DNA of 64,000 nucleotides from Brevibacterium limosum (GCF_011617705.1 NZ_CP050154.1:1736001-1800000); one strand, 5' to 3'. Positions 27,219 to 36,834 are shown, counted from the first letter of the stretch. Notes: generated by a model not told the origin, from the sequence alone. Made by a program: numbers and translations.

Positions 27219-29450
27219 TCAGCCGGCTTGACGGATCGCCTCGGCGGAGAAGAGTTCGGTCAGCTCCGTGGACACAGAGGCCAGGACGCGCAGACGTTCC
27301 GTCGTCCGCGTCAGCGCCACATAGAGGCCGCCGACGCCGGCCTCGCCGCCGATCGGGGCGATGCGGCCGGGTTCGACGATGATCACCGAATCGAACTCGA
27401 GGCCCTTGGCCTGCTGCGGGGTGATGAGGGCGATCTGATGGTCCAGGCCCGTGACCGAGCGTCCGAAATCGAAGTCCGCGACCGCCTCGGCGATGGGCTC
27501 GATGAGCTCCTCATCAGCGATGACAGCGATCTTCCCACCTTCGGCAGCGGACACCTCGGCCGCAACCGCCGCGGGGAGGGCGGCCAGCATCTCGGACTCG
27601 TCGGCGAAGGAATCCAGCTGCGGGTCCGAACCTCCCCGGCGCACCGACTCGACGAGCTCGAGCTGCGGGAAATGCCGATGCAGGTACCGGTTGGCCAGAT
27701 CCATCACCGACTGCGGGGTGCGGTAGGAGACAGTGAGCACCTGGAGGGCGAAACGGTCCCCGACGAACTCGTTCAGGATCGACGACCAGGTGCGGGCGTT
27801 GTCGACCTGCGAGGACTGGGCGAGGTCGCCGACGACGGTGGCCGACTTCGACGGCACGCGGCGGAAGAGGACGCGCCACTGCATGGGAGAGAGTTCCTGG
27901 GCCTCGTCGACGACGAGGTGGCCGTACGTCCATTCCCGGTCCTCAAGGGCGCGTTCGGCCAGGGTCATCGTCGGCCCCTGCTCCTCCCAGCGGGAGGCGA
28001 GCGTCTCGGCCGAGACCATTCCGCCGGTCTCGGTCATATCGACGACGGCTTCGGCGTATTCGCGGGCCGAATCATCCCGAGCCTGGGTCTGCTGCGGAGC
28101 GGAGCCGAGAAGCTCGGCCAGCTCATCGAGCAGCGGCACATCGTCGACCGTGAACTCATCGCGACGCTGCTCGAGCAGAATCGACTGCTCGGCCGGGGTG
28201 AGGAGTCTGCGAGCGGCGCCCTGCAGCTTGTGCGCTCTGCCCAGCAGGGATCGCAGAGCGGCGACGGGGCCGATGGGGAACCATGCGAGGTTGAGGGCGC
28301 GACGGACGTCGACGGAGGAGCGCAGATCCTCGAGCAGCTCGGGCAGCCGCTCTCCGGCGGCATCCAAACCCATCTCACGGGCGAGATCCTCGGCGAGGAT
28401 CTTCAGCAGACCGGTGACGAAACCGGTGCGAGCGGCATTGTGCGGATCTCCGCTGCGACGGGCCCGATCGCGCGCGGACCGGACGTCGCGGCGACGCAGC
28501 ACGATCGTGTGCGAACGCACCCGCATCTCGACATCGTGGTCGGGGATGCGCTGGTAGTTCGCAACGTGGTTCTTCAGCACCCGGGCCATGACGGAGCGGC
28601 CCTTGATCTCGGCTACTGCCGGTGCATCTGTGGCATCCGTGTCGAGCCCGGGGTAGAGCTGACCCGGGGTGAGCAGGACGGCCCCGGTCTCGCCGAGGCT
28701 GGGCAGGACCTTCTCGATGTACTTGAGGAACACCGTCGACGGGCCGACGAGGAGGACACCGGACTTCGCGATGCGCTCCCGGTGCCGGTAGAGCAGGAAT
28801 GCGGCGCGGTGGAGGGCGACGGCGGTCTTGCCGGTTCCCGGCCCGCCCTGGACGACGAGGACTCCGGAGAGCGGACGGCGGATGATCGCATCCTGTTCGG
28901 CCTGGATGGTTGCGACGATATCGCCCATCCGACCGGTGCGGTGTGTGGTCAGAGCGGCGAGAAGGGCTCCCTCACCCTGCAGGTTCGACCGCTGATCGTC
29001 ATCGAGCGCGTCGATGTCGAGCACATCGTCTTCGATGCCGGTCACCAACCGGTTCGCGGTGACGAGGTGACGGCGGCGGGCGATCCCATCGGGGTTGGCG
29101 GCAGTCGACTGGTAGAAGCGCTCGGCGGCCGGCGCTCTCCAGTCGATGAGGATCTGCTGTCGCTGTTCGTCGGTGAGTCCGATGCGACCGATATACGTGG
29201 GTGCGTCTTCGTCGACGATGTCGAGGCGACCGAAGCACAGTCCCTCCTCGGCGCCGTCGAGGCGGATGAGCTGATCTTCGTACATCGTCGCGAAGGCATC
29301 GCGTTCGGTGCGATGCTGGTGATTTCCTCCGACCTCGGAGATCCTCACCGTGCCCAGGCGGGCTGTCGTCTCCTCCCGGAGCTCATCGAGGCGGGCATAG
29401 AGCTCGTCGAGCTTGGTCTGCTCAACACGAATTTCTGAAGTTTCGGTCAT
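27219..29450 (-). CDS. helD: HelD-type RNA polymerase recycling helicase
   Basis: The 743-residue protein is a superfamily 1 (UvrD/Rep-like) ATPase of the HelD/HelR group, which removes stalled RNA polymerase from DNA and, in some actinobacteria, protects it from rifampicin. It has an N-terminal coiled coil (about 1-45), Walker A GGPGTGKT at residues 202-209, LVVDEAQELSPMQW (motif II), VVGDLAQSS (motif III), VSYRTP (motif IV) and YVALTRTTERL near the end. The first in-frame ATG (29471) is only 3 nt from a CATAAT -10-like element; ATG 29450 has GAAGGTGAG directly upstream and is preferred. I saw no rifampicin-associated element upstream. Confidence 0.9.
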   Translation of the reverse strand: MTETSEIRVEQTKLDELYARLDELREETTARLGTVRISEVGGNHQHRTERDAFATMYEDQLIRLDGAEEGLCFGRLDIVDEDAPTYIGRIGLTDEQRQQILIDWRAPAAERFYQSTAANPDGIARRRHLVTANRLVTGIEDDVLDIDALDDDQRSNLQGEGALLAALTTHRTGRMGDIVATIQAEQDAIIRRPLSGVLVVQGGPGTGKTAVALHRAAFLLYRHRERIAKSGVLLVGPSTVFLKYIEKVLPSLGETGAVLLTPGQLYPGLDTDATDAPAVAEIKGRSVMARVLKNHVANYQRIPDHDVEMRVRSHTIVLRRRDVRSARDRARRSGDPHNAARTGFVTGLLKILAEDLAREMGLDAAGERLPELLEDLRSSVDVRRALNLAWFPIGPVAALRSLLGRAHKLQGAARRLLTPAEQSILLEQRRDEFTVDDVPLLDELAELLGSAPQQTQARDDSAREYAEAVVDMTETGGMVSAETLASRWEEQGPTMTLAERALEDREWTYGHLVVDEAQELSPMQWRVLFRRVPSKSATVVGDLAQSSQVDNARTWSSILNEFVGDRFALQVLTVSYRTPQSVMDLANRYLHRHFPQLELVESVRRGGSDPQLDSFADESEMLAALPAAVAAEVSAAEGGKIAVIADEELIEPIAEAVADFDFGRSVTGLDHQIALITPQQAKGLEFDSVIIVEPGRIAPIGGEAGVGGLYVALTRTTERLRVLASVSTELTELFSAEAIRQAG

Positions 29451-29525
29451 CTCACCTTCTTGGGTCGGCATTCAATTATGCCGAACTTTCCCGGGCGTCT
29501 GTAGTCGCAACGTCATTTCGGACCG

Positions 29526-29621
29526 GGGCGTACCTCACATCCTGCTGAGGGCGTGCCTGCGATTCCGGTTGTGGGCGTTCCTCAGATTCCGGATGTGGGC
29601 GTGCCTGAGACTCCGGTGGAA
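29526..29621. repeat. Four imperfect 23-24-bp tandem repeats
   Basis: Units begin with GGGCGT at 29526, 29549, 29573 and 29597 and share a core like GGGCGTNCCTNAGATTCCGG. They fill most of the gap between the helD start and the stop of the next reverse gene. A period of 24 is a multiple of three, so an open frame on the forward strand reads as octapeptide repeats, but nothing else supports coding. Confidence 0.75.
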
Positions 29622-29635
29622 GGCTGGCGCGGGAG

Positions 29636-30427
29636 TCAGAGACCGAGGCGGTAGCGCAGGTCCGCTCCGGCCAGGAAGGTCGCAGATGAGGCGGCGGTGC
29701 GCAGACTGCGGTCGAGACCGGTCACATCCGGCGCTGTGTTGGATGCGAGGACGACGACATTGCCGCGTCGACGTCCTTTGAGGATCGCCGGTTCCGTGGC
29801 TGCGGCCAGATGGGCGAAGTGTTCGCCGAGGCCGCGCAGTTCGGACCGGAGGATGCGGTGGTCCCCGCTGTCGGGAACGTTGGCGATATAGAGACCGGAG
29901 TCCTTGACCGCCACGGCGCAGCCGGCGAAGAACTCAGCAGTCTGCAGGGAGGACGGAACCGAGTCATGGTCGAAGGCGTCCCGGACGAGGACGTCGAGGG
30001 CATCGGGCCGGAACTTCCCGATCTCCACCGCGCCGTCACCGGCACGCAGAGCCAGCGAGGGGGAGCGGGGCAGGTCGAACCACTCGCGGGCGAAGTCGAG
30101 CAGCTTGGCATCGATGTCGATCGCCGTCTGTTTCGACCCGGGCCGCGCCGAGTCGATGGCGCGGGCCAGAGCACAGCCGGCGGCACCGATGTGTGCGGCC
30201 CGCAGCGACCCGGCAGGGAGCTCGACGTCGATGATGCGTCGCATCCAATCCAGGTACTCGAAGTCCAGTCGCTGCGGATCGCTGAGAGTGATCGACGAGG
30301 AGGGGACCCCGTTGACGTGGAGGATGTAGGAATCGGCCTCACCGTCGAGCTTCTCCAACCGTGCCTCTCCCGTCGAGATGTCGACCACTTGAGAACCAGG
30401 AGCTGTGTATATCCGTCTCTTCGCCAC
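29636..30427 (-). CDS. Spermidine-synthase-like methyltransferase-fold protein
   Basis: This 263-residue protein resembles the polyamine aminopropyltransferase fold without a membrane part. It has a small N-terminal beta domain (to about residue 60), a Rossmann core with HIGAAGCALARAIDSARPGSKQTAIDID, GDGAVEIGKFRPDALDVLVRDAFD, and a late block GLYIANVPDSG. The usual spermidine-synthase glycine loop is GGGDG-like; here it is HIGAAGC, so true aminopropyl transfer is doubtful. Related actinobacterial proteins are annotated as spermidine-synthase-like or fused-MFS spermidine synthases. The start is GTG 30427. No neighbour suggests a substrate. Confidence 0.75.
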   Translation of the reverse strand: MAKRRIYTAPGSQVVDISTGEARLEKLDGEADSYILHVNGVPSSSITLSDPQRLDFEYLDWMRRIIDVELPAGSLRAAHIGAAGCALARAIDSARPGSKQTAIDIDAKLLDFAREWFDLPRSPSLALRAGDGAVEIGKFRPDALDVLVRDAFDHDSVPSSLQTAEFFAGCAVAVKDSGLYIANVPDSGDHRILRSELRGLGEHFAHLAAATEPAILKGRRRGNVVVLASNTAPDVTGLDRSLRTAASSATFLAGADLRYRLGL

Positions 30428-30680
30428 CCCTCACTTGTATGCCAGCGAGGGGCTGGAAGCAATTCGGAGCTGATTCTCGTGGGGACGCCGGCCTCGACTC
30501 AACCACCAGGGCGCTGTGGGCAGGTTCGGGCCGTCCACAGGCTCGGAGCCGGATCTGGAGGAATCGACCCGGGATCGGATGGAGTGGGACCCACTCACGG
30601 AACCACCACCGGCGCAGGTGCCGTCCCGGGTACGGGAACCGCTCCGGCCGACACGACCCGCCCCGACCACGGAGGACACA

Positions 30681-31853
30681 ATGAAGACACCGGCCCGCTC
30701 ACCCGAAGACATCATCGGGATCATTCCCCACACACTGGGCTACACCCCGCGGCGCAGCCTCGTCGCCGTCATCGTCGGCACCGAGAAGACCGGGGCCCAG
30801 ACCAGTTCGACGACGATGCGCGTCGACTTCGACCGGGAGAGTGCGGCTCAGACGCTGTCCGAAGGCGGCGGCTGGTACGCCGACCTCATCATGCGCACCT
30901 GCAGGGTGACCGGTGTCTTCCTCGTCCTCTACGACGATGACTACCAGCCGGTCGGTGCCTTCGGGGCCGGTGCCGACTCCGAATACGCCGAGGTCCACCG
31001 CGGCCTCATCCGAGCGGCGATCGACGAACTGGCCATGACCTTCGCCGCCAGAAGCGTCGACACGCTCAGCGCATGGTGGGTCAACCAGGACCACTTCGGC
31101 CGCATCGACGAGGACGGATACGACAGCACACCGCTGATCGAAGCGACCACCTCGGCGTGTGCCACGGAACTCGTCGCCGGCGGATCCAACCCGGTCGCCG
31201 ATCCCGAGGACCTGGTCATCTCCCCGATGCCGGCCGAGGCCTTCGCCGACAGCCGCCGCGGGCGGTCTCAGGAGTGGATGGGCACGGACGAGGCGTTCGC
31301 CATCCTCGCCGACGTCTACCCGCGGCTGGAAGCGATGCGACACGAGGACGAACCGGTCGACGAGGTGCGCATCCACGACCTGATGGACCTGCCGACGGTG
31401 ATGGCTCTCGATACCCTGCTCGTCGAGATCTGGTCACGTGACGCCCTCGAGATGATCCTCAGCTTCGACCACCCCGACTTCCCGCCCTCCCAGGTCAGGG
31501 AACTCGACGGTGATGAGCTCTGTGCGATGAGCCGCCGCATCGTCTCCCAGGCTCACGCCGCCCAGCAGCTCGTCGGACTCTCATCCCGTGCTCCGCGGCC
31601 GCGGGACATTCTGCTCGCCATCGCCTTCCTCAAGGTCTACCTGCGGGCAGGGCACCCGCAGGCTCGAGCCAACACCTATGCCGTCATCGCCTGGTTCGAA
31701 TGGGCGTTGGGCGGCTCGACGATGGCGCTCAACTATGCGCTGGCCGCCGTCGAACTCGAATCCGAACACGGTCTGGCCGAACTCATCATCAATGCCGTGA
31801 ACATGGGGTGCCTGCCTCGGTGGCTGGCGGAGACCCAGAGCTCGGCTGTCTGA
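30681..31853 (+). CDS. DUF4192 domain protein
   Basis: The 390-residue protein opens with SPEDIIGIIPHTLGYTPRRSLVAVIV, the typical start of DUF4192 proteins (actinobacterial, function unknown), and keeps the family pattern to WFEWALGGSTMALNYALAAVE near the C-terminus. No membrane segment or signal peptide is visible, so it is probably cytoplasmic. ATG 30681 has GGAGG 5 nt upstream, an excellent match; longer in-frame versions start in low-complexity sequence without a site. DUF4192 genes commonly flank the principal sigma gene in Actinobacteria, as here. Confidence 0.88.
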   Translation: MKTPARSPEDIIGIIPHTLGYTPRRSLVAVIVGTEKTGAQTSSTTMRVDFDRESAAQTLSEGGGWYADLIMRTCRVTGVFLVLYDDDYQPVGAFGAGADSEYAEVHRGLIRAAIDELAMTFAARSVDTLSAWWVNQDHFGRIDEDGYDSTPLIEATTSACATELVAGGSNPVADPEDLVISPMPAEAFADSRRGRSQEWMGTDEAFAILADVYPRLEAMRHEDEPVDEVRIHDLMDLPTVMALDTLLVEIWSRDALEMILSFDHPDFPPSQVRELDGDELCAMSRRIVSQAHAAQQLVGLSSRAPRPRDILLAIAFLKVYLRAGHPQARANTYAVIAWFEWALGGSTMALNYALAAVELESEHGLAELIINAVNMGCLPRWLAETQSSAV

Positions 31854-31949
31854 GTCTCGACGAGCGGGAACAGTTTCGCCGGCCCCTTCGTTCTCATGGG
31901 CAGACAGGCCGTATCGCCCCGGAGTCTTCGCGGGCCGATTCGCAAAGCA

Positions 31950-31976
31950 GGGAATAACGTGAGAAAATTAAGCGTT
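31950..31976 (+). promoter_or_regulatory. SigR/SigH-type promoter GGGAAT-N17-CGTT upstream of sigA
   Basis: GGGAAT (31950-31955) and CGTT (31973-31976) match the consensus of oxidative/heat-stress ECF sigma factors of Actinobacteria (GGAAT-N18-GTT) without mismatch. Transcription would start near 31984, about 117 nt before the sigA start. In Streptomyces the principal sigma gene hrdB has a SigR-dependent promoter, so this arrangement has a known precedent. Confidence 0.65.
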
Positions 31977-32100
31977 GACCCAGTCATTGCAGGATGGGCG
32001 AACTATGCGTTCGCCCCGGACCGCACGCGGACCACTTGACTTGGGTCTTAGTACTGTCCGAATGCATGGGGAAGTTTCAACGCTCGCGAAAGGTGAACAC

Positions 32101-33540
32101 GTGCCCAGAGTCGACAAGGAATCCACAACGGTGACGGAGAAGTCGGAGGGAACGGCCGGCACGACCTCGACCGGTGGATCCAAGACCACTGCGGCGTCGA
32201 AGTCCACTGCGAAGAAGACGTCCGCTGGAGCCAAGAAGGCGGCGACCGCGAAGACGACTGCGAAGTCGACTGCCGCAAAGACGGAGACGGCTGCGTCGAA
32301 GAAGACGACTGCTGCAAAGAAGACGACCGCCGCGAAGACCACTGAGACCAAGTCGACGGCTGCTCCGAAGAAGACCGTGACGAAGGCCACCGCCGCCAAG
32401 GAAGCCAAGAAGGAGACCAAGGCGAAGAAGGCCGACGACGATATCGACACCACCGAGGAGGTCGAACCGGCAGCGGACGCCCTGGCCACAGAGGAGAGCC
32501 CCGCCGAGGCGACCGAGACGAAGAACTCGGAGGAGAAGGAGAAGAACGCCGCCGTGGCCGAGGCCGGAGGCTTCATCGTCTCCGATGCCGACGAAGAAGA
32601 TGCACCTGCCCAGCAGGTCGTCTCCGCCGGTGCGACCGCGGACCCGGTCAAGGACTACCTCAAGCAGATCGGCAAGGTGGCACTGCTCAACGCCGCCGAG
32701 GAGGTCGACCTGGCCAAGCGCATCGAGGCCGGAATGTACGCCGAGCACCTGCTCGACGGCGGAGAGGTGACCGATCCTCGCGAAACGATGGACTACAAGT
32801 GGATCATCCACGACGGTCGCATCGCGAAGAACCACCTCTTGGAGGCCAACCTCCGACTCGTCGTGTCGCTGGCCAAGCGCTACACCGGCCGTGGAATGCT
32901 CTTCCTCGACCTCATCCAGGAGGGCAACCTAGGCCTCATCCGCGCCGTCGAGAAGTTCGACTACACGAAGGGCTTCAAGTTCTCCACCTACGCCACCTGG
33001 TGGATCCGTCAGGCCATCACCCGCGCGATGGCCGATCAGGCCCGTACGATCCGCATCCCGGTGCACATGGTCGAGGTCATCAACAAGCTCGCCCGTGTGC
33101 AGCGCCAGATGCTGCAGGACCTGGGGCGCGAACCGACCCCGGAAGAGCTTGCGAAAGAGCTCGACATGACACCCGAGCGTGTCGTCGAGGTGCAGAAGTA
33201 CGGTCGGGAGCCGATCTCGCTGCACACCCCGCTGGGCGAGGACGGCGACTCGGAGTTCGGCGACCTCATCGAGGACTCCGAAGCCGTTGTGCCCTCGGAC
33301 TCGGTCAGCTTCACCCTCCTCCAGGAGCAGCTGCATTCCGTGCTCGACACGCTCTCCGAGCGTGAAGCCGGAGTGGTGTCCATGCGCTTCGGCCTCAACG
33401 ACGGCCAACCGAAGACCCTTGATGAGATCGGCAAGGTCTACGGCGTCACTCGTGAGCGGATCCGCCAGATAGAGTCCAAGACCATGGCGAAGCTGCGTCA
33501 CCCGTCCCGCTCGCAGGTGCTGCGCGACTACCTCGACTGA
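32101..33540 (+). CDS. sigA: Principal (housekeeping) sigma factor
   Basis: This sigma-70 factor directs most transcription. The 479-residue protein has a Lys/Ala/Thr-rich basic tail (about 28-110), an acidic stretch (about 111-170), then region 1.2 ([28 protein letters not shown]), region 2 with [60 protein letters not shown] cut into the standard blocks, region 3, and region 4 ending [32 protein letters not shown] 32101 has AAAGGTGA 5 nt upstream. A SigR-like promoter lies at 31950. The basic/acidic N-terminus is typical of actinobacterial SigA/HrdB. Confidence 0.96.
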   Translation: MPRVDKESTTVTEKSEGTAGTTSTGGSKTTAASKSTAKKTSAGAKKAATAKTTAKSTAAKTETAASKKTTAAKKTTAAKTTETKSTAAPKKTVTKATAAKEAKKETKAKKADDDIDTTEEVEPAADALATEESPAEATETKNSEEKEKNAAVAEAGGFIVSDADEEDAPAQQVVSAGATADPVKDYLKQIGKVALLNAAEEVDLAKRIEAGMYAEHLLDGGEVTDPRETMDYKWIIHDGRIAKNHLLEANLRLVVSLAKRYTGRGMLFLDLIQEGNLGLIRAVEKFDYTKGFKFSTYATWWIRQAITRAMADQARTIRIPVHMVEVINKLARVQRQMLQDLGREPTPEELAKELDMTPERVVEVQKYGREPISLHTPLGEDGDSEFGDLIEDSEAVVPSDSVSFTLLQEQLHSVLDTLSEREAGVVSMRFGLNDGQPKTLDEIGKVYGVTRERIRQIESKTMAKLRHPSRSQVLRDYLD

Positions 33541-33597
33541 GTTTCGCCTCGACTGCGCTTCGCCTCGACCGCTCCAAGAGCGGATCCGTCAGCTGCC

Positions 33598-33626
33598 AAC
33601 GCCCCTGGGAACCTCCCAGGGGCGTT
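33598..33626 (+). terminator. Hairpin terminator after sigA
   Basis: Perfect 13-bp arms (AACGCCCCTGGGA at 33598-33610 and its complement at 33614-33626) enclose ACC. Located 58 bp after the sigA stop, between convergent genes. The U-tract is weak (TT), so it may act on both strands. Confidence 0.75.
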
Positions 33627-33689
33627 CGGCATTCACGGTTCAGAACCAGCGGCTGGATCCGGTTCGGAATCGGAGGCGCCGGGCGCGGT

Positions 33690-34535
33690 TCAGAACCAGT
33701 CGACGATGCCGTCGAAGAGGGCGTCGGCGTATTTCCTCTGCCCGGACTTCGACTCCATGATCTTCGCTTCGGACGGATTGCGCATCTCTCCGCATTCGAC
33801 GATGACGGCGGGAACCGAAGCATTGTTCAACCCGGCCAGGTCCGGCCGTCGGCTGATCGCATCCTTTCCGTAGGCACTGTTCGGAGTGAACTCCTCACCC
33901 ATCGAACTCCCCACGGATTTCGCCAGATCAACGGAGGCCTTCTCGGTCTTCTCGTCCTCACCGGGGTCGGCAGCGATGATGTGGAAGCCCTTCACCGAGC
34001 TCGACTCGCTGCCGTTGGCGTGGATGCTCACGAGCAGATCCGCATCGTCGGCGAAAGTCCCGCGCTCATCCACACACGGTCCGACTCCTTCGTTGTCCTT
34101 GCGGCTGAGCACGACTTCCGCCCCGGCGTCGGTCAGCGACGTGTTCAGCTTCTGCGCCACTGCCCATGTGAAATCGGCTTCCGGGTAGTCCGAGTTCGTC
34201 GACGTGCCCGTGGTGTTGCACGCCTTCGTTCCGCCCCGTCCGTCCGGAACCTGTCGATTGATCTCCTCCGGGTGCTGCGCATTGCCGCCGTTGTGGCCCG
34301 GATCGATCGCGATGACCTTCCCCTTCAGGACCGCTTCGTCTGCCTTCGCCGAGGCGGTCTCGCTCGGGTTCCCCTCTTCTTCGACGCCCGTGTCGGCAGA
34401 CGCCGACCGACCGGCGGTCTCAGCCGCGTGACTCGTCTGCCCCGGAGCAGACGACTCATCGGAGCAGGCCGCCAGACCGGGGAGGCAGAGAGCGGCAGAG
34501 GCAAGGAGGATCGGCACGAGCAGGCGTTGACGCAT
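33690..34535 (-). CDS. Lipoprotein N-acetylmuramoyl-L-alanine amidase (Amidase_3)
   Basis: This enzyme cleaves the bond between MurNAc and L-alanine of the stem peptide. The 281-residue precursor has a type II signal peptide with lipobox LAAC (Cys24), a disordered linker to about residue 70, and an Amidase_3 domain with the zinc ligands H81 (AIDPGHNGG), E119 (YPEADF) and H172 (SIHAN), and the catalytic Glu247 (VIVECGE). It should be anchored to the outer face of the membrane. It lies convergent to sigA and divergent from parE. Role inferred: cell separation or wall turnover. Confidence 0.93.
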   Translation of the reverse strand: MRQRLLVPILLASAALCLPGLAACSDESSAPGQTSHAAETAGRSASADTGVEEEGNPSETASAKADEAVLKGKVIAIDPGHNGGNAQHPEEINRQVPDGRGGTKACNTTGTSTNSDYPEADFTWAVAQKLNTSLTDAGAEVVLSRKDNEGVGPCVDERGTFADDADLLVSIHANGSESSSVKGFHIIAADPGEDEKTEKASVDLAKSVGSSMGEEFTPNSAYGKDAISRRPDLAGLNNASVPAVIVECGEMRNPSEAKIMESKSGQRKYADALFDGIVDWF

Positions 34536-34629
34536 GGCCCCATTGTTTCAGCTCTGCGGTGCCCATCGGTGCGTTCGTCCGGATCGGTTCCCGACACGAC
34601 CCGCAGAGAATAGGGTCCTGAGCGCACAG

Positions 34630-34646
34630 CGATTAGAATTTAATCG
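34630..34646 (+). promoter_or_regulatory. parE promoter with overlapping dyad CGATTA-N5-TAATCG
   Basis: The -10 TAGAAT (34634-34639) lies inside a perfect 6-bp-arm inverted repeat (34630-34646). A repressor bound here would block the promoter. The predicted start lies about 15 nt upstream of the parE GTG start. Confidence 0.5.
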
Positions 34647-34661
34647 AACGAGAGGAATTGT

Positions 34662-36773
34662 GTGGAAGACGAAAGCTACGGCGCCAGGCACCTATCCGTC
34701 CTGTCCGGTCTTGAAGCGGTTCGCAAGCGACCCGGCATGTACATCGGCACGACCGATTCCCGCGGTCTCATGCACTGCCTGTGGGAGGTCATCGACAACT
34801 GCGTCGACGAGGCCCTCGGCGGATACGGATCCGAGATCCTCATCGAACTCGCCGCCGACGGCTCGGTGGCCGTCACCGACAAGGGCCGCGGCATCCCCGT
34901 CGACATCGAGCCCAAGACCGGCCTGACCGGAGTCGAGGTCGTCATGACCAAACTCCACGCCGGCGGTAAGTTCGGCGGCTCGTCCTACGCCGCCTCGGGC
35001 GGTCTGCACGGAGTCGGAGCTTCGGTCGTCAACGCCCTGTCCGCACGCCTCGACGTCGAGGTCACCCGCGGATCGAAGGTGCATAAGATGTCCTTCCGCC
35101 GAGGTGTGCCGGGACGCTTCGACGATTCCTCCGGCACCCCGAGCCCGGACAACCCGTTCGAGGCTTTCCAGGAGCCGACCGGTCTCGACATCGTCGGCAA
35201 GGCCAAGCGCGGTGCCACCGGCACTCGTGTCCACTACTGGGCCGATCCGCAGATCTTCCTCGCCAAAGCCCAGTTCGACTACCCGCATCTGGTCGAACGC
35301 GCCCGTCAGACCGCGTTCCTCGTCCCCGGCCTCGAACTGCGCATCGTCGACCGTCGCGGGGTCGCCCGTGACGAGACCGGCGCCGTCATCGCAGAGCGCG
35401 AAGAGGTGTTCAAGTTCGACGGGGGAATCACCGAATTCGTCGACCACCTCTCCATCGACCCGCCGATCACCGACACCTGGCGTCTGCAGAACACCGGTAC
35501 GTTCAAGGAGACCGTGCCGGTGCTCAACTCCTCGGGCCACCTCGAGTCCAAGGAAGTCGAACGTGAGGTCGGCGTCGACATCGCACTGCGCTGGGGGACC
35601 GGCTACGACACGAAGCTGAAGTCCTTCGTCAACGTCGTCGCCACACCACAGGGCGGCACCCACCTCGCCGGGTTCGAACAGGCCTGTCTCAAGGCGATGC
35701 GCAAGGCCGTCGACGCCAACGCGCGCAAGCTCAAGGTCGGCAAGGACAAACTCGAGAAGGACGATGTGCTCGCCGGCATCACCGCCGTCGTCACCGTGCA
35801 GCTGTCCGAACCCCAGTTCGAGGGGCAGACCAAGGAGGTGCTCGGCACCGCAGCTGTGCGACAGATCGTGGCGAAGACCGTCGAGACACAGCTCGGAGAG
35901 GTGCTCGCCTCGACCAAACGTGCCGAGAAGCAGCAGGCCGCGGTCCTCATGGAGAAGGTCGTGGCCGAGATGAAGTCACGCATCTCCGCCCGCACCCACA
36001 AGGAGAATCAGCGACGCAAGACCGCGTTGGAGGCCTCCTCGCTGCCGGCGAAGCTCTACGACTGCCGCGACAACGGAGTGGAGAACACGGAACTGTTCAT
36101 CGTCGAGGGCGACTCGGCGATGGGCACGGCAAAGGCCGCCCGCAACTCCGACCACCAGGCGCTGTTCCCCATCCGCGGGAAGATCCTCAACGTGCAGAAA
36201 GCGACCCTGGCCGACATGCTCGCCAACGTCGAATGCTCAGCTCTCATCCAGGTCATCGGCGCCGGCTCCGGGCGCAGCTTCGATATCGATGCCGCCCGAT
36301 ACGGACGTGTCGTCATCATGACCGATGCCGATGTCGACGGTGCCCATATCCGCACTCTGCTGCTCACCCTGTTCTTCCGGTACATGAAGCCGTTGGTCGA
36401 AGCCGGTCGCGTCTTCGCCGCAGTGCCTCCGCTGCACAGAGTCGAGGTCGTGACGAAGCGCGGAACGCCCAACGACATCATCTACACCTACACCGAAGCG
36501 GAGCTCCATGCTCTGCTGAAGAAGCTCGAGAAGCAGAAGAAGACCTACAAGGAACCCATTCAGCGCTATAAGGGCCTGGGTGAGATGGACGCAGACCAGC
36601 TGGCCGAGACGACCATGGACCCGAGCATGCGCACCCTGCGTCGGGTGACGATGGCCGATGCCGAGATGGCGGAGAACACCTTCGAACTCCTCATGGGATC
36701 ATCTGTCGGTCCGCGCAGGGAATTCATCGTCTCCGGTGCCGCCGTGCTCGATGCCGAACGCATCGACAGCTGA
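34662..36773 (+). CDS. parE: DNA topoisomerase IV/gyrase-type subunit B
   Basis: This 703-residue type IIA topoisomerase ATPase subunit has the GHKL ATP-binding domain (EVIDNCVDEAL, DKGRGIPVDIEPKTG, GGLHGVGASVVNALS), the transducer domain, and the TOPRIM domain with VEGDSAMGTAKAARNSDHQALFPIRGKILNV cut into EGDSA and PIRGKILN motifs and DADVDGAHIRTLLL. It ends KGLGEMDADQLAETTMDP. Its position beside sigA fits the second, ParE-like copy common in Actinobacteria rather than gyrB beside dnaA. No parC/gyrA partner is in the window. GTG 34662 has GAGAGGAAT upstream. Confidence 0.9.
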   Translation: MEDESYGARHLSVLSGLEAVRKRPGMYIGTTDSRGLMHCLWEVIDNCVDEALGGYGSEILIELAADGSVAVTDKGRGIPVDIEPKTGLTGVEVVMTKLHAGGKFGGSSYAASGGLHGVGASVVNALSARLDVEVTRGSKVHKMSFRRGVPGRFDDSSGTPSPDNPFEAFQEPTGLDIVGKAKRGATGTRVHYWADPQIFLAKAQFDYPHLVERARQTAFLVPGLELRIVDRRGVARDETGAVIAEREEVFKFDGGITEFVDHLSIDPPITDTWRLQNTGTFKETVPVLNSSGHLESKEVEREVGVDIALRWGTGYDTKLKSFVNVVATPQGGTHLAGFEQACLKAMRKAVDANARKLKVGKDKLEKDDVLAGITAVVTVQLSEPQFEGQTKEVLGTAAVRQIVAKTVETQLGEVLASTKRAEKQQAAVLMEKVVAEMKSRISARTHKENQRRKTALEASSLPAKLYDCRDNGVENTELFIVEGDSAMGTAKAARNSDHQALFPIRGKILNVQKATLADMLANVECSALIQVIGAGSGRSFDIDAARYGRVVIMTDADVDGAHIRTLLLTLFFRYMKPLVEAGRVFAAVPPLHRVEVVTKRGTPNDIIYTYTEAELHALLKKLEKQKKTYKEPIQRYKGLGEMDADQLAETTMDPSMRTLRRVTMADAEMAENTFELLMGSSVGPRREFIVSGAAVLDAERIDS

Positions 36774-36801
36774 GACCGACAGCTGAGTCAGTCCGTCCCC
36801 T

Positions 36802-36834
36802 CTGAGCCCAGGCCGATCACCGGCTTGGGCTCAG
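36802..36834. terminator. Bidirectional terminator between parE and the M56 peptidase gene
   Basis: A 14-bp stem with one G-U pair (36802-36815 with 36821-36834) and a 5-nt loop lies between convergent genes. The stop codon of the reverse gene is inside the right arm. Confidence 0.75.

Noticed and set aside
27210..29438. A 742-codon open frame on the forward strand, antisense to helD
   Set aside because: The reverse strand encodes clear helicase motifs throughout; the forward frame is Gly/Asp/Arg-rich with no domain and no ribosome-binding site. GC-rich codon bias makes such antisense frames common.
29472..29640. Rifampicin-associated element upstream of helD
   Set aside because: No sequence close to the inverted-repeat consensus I recall (GGGGCTTGC...) was found; rifampicin control is not claimed.
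29413..29781. A 122-codon forward frame with octapeptide repeats
   Set aside because: It runs antisense into two reverse genes, lacks a ribosome-binding site, and its repeats follow simply from the 24-bp DNA repeat.
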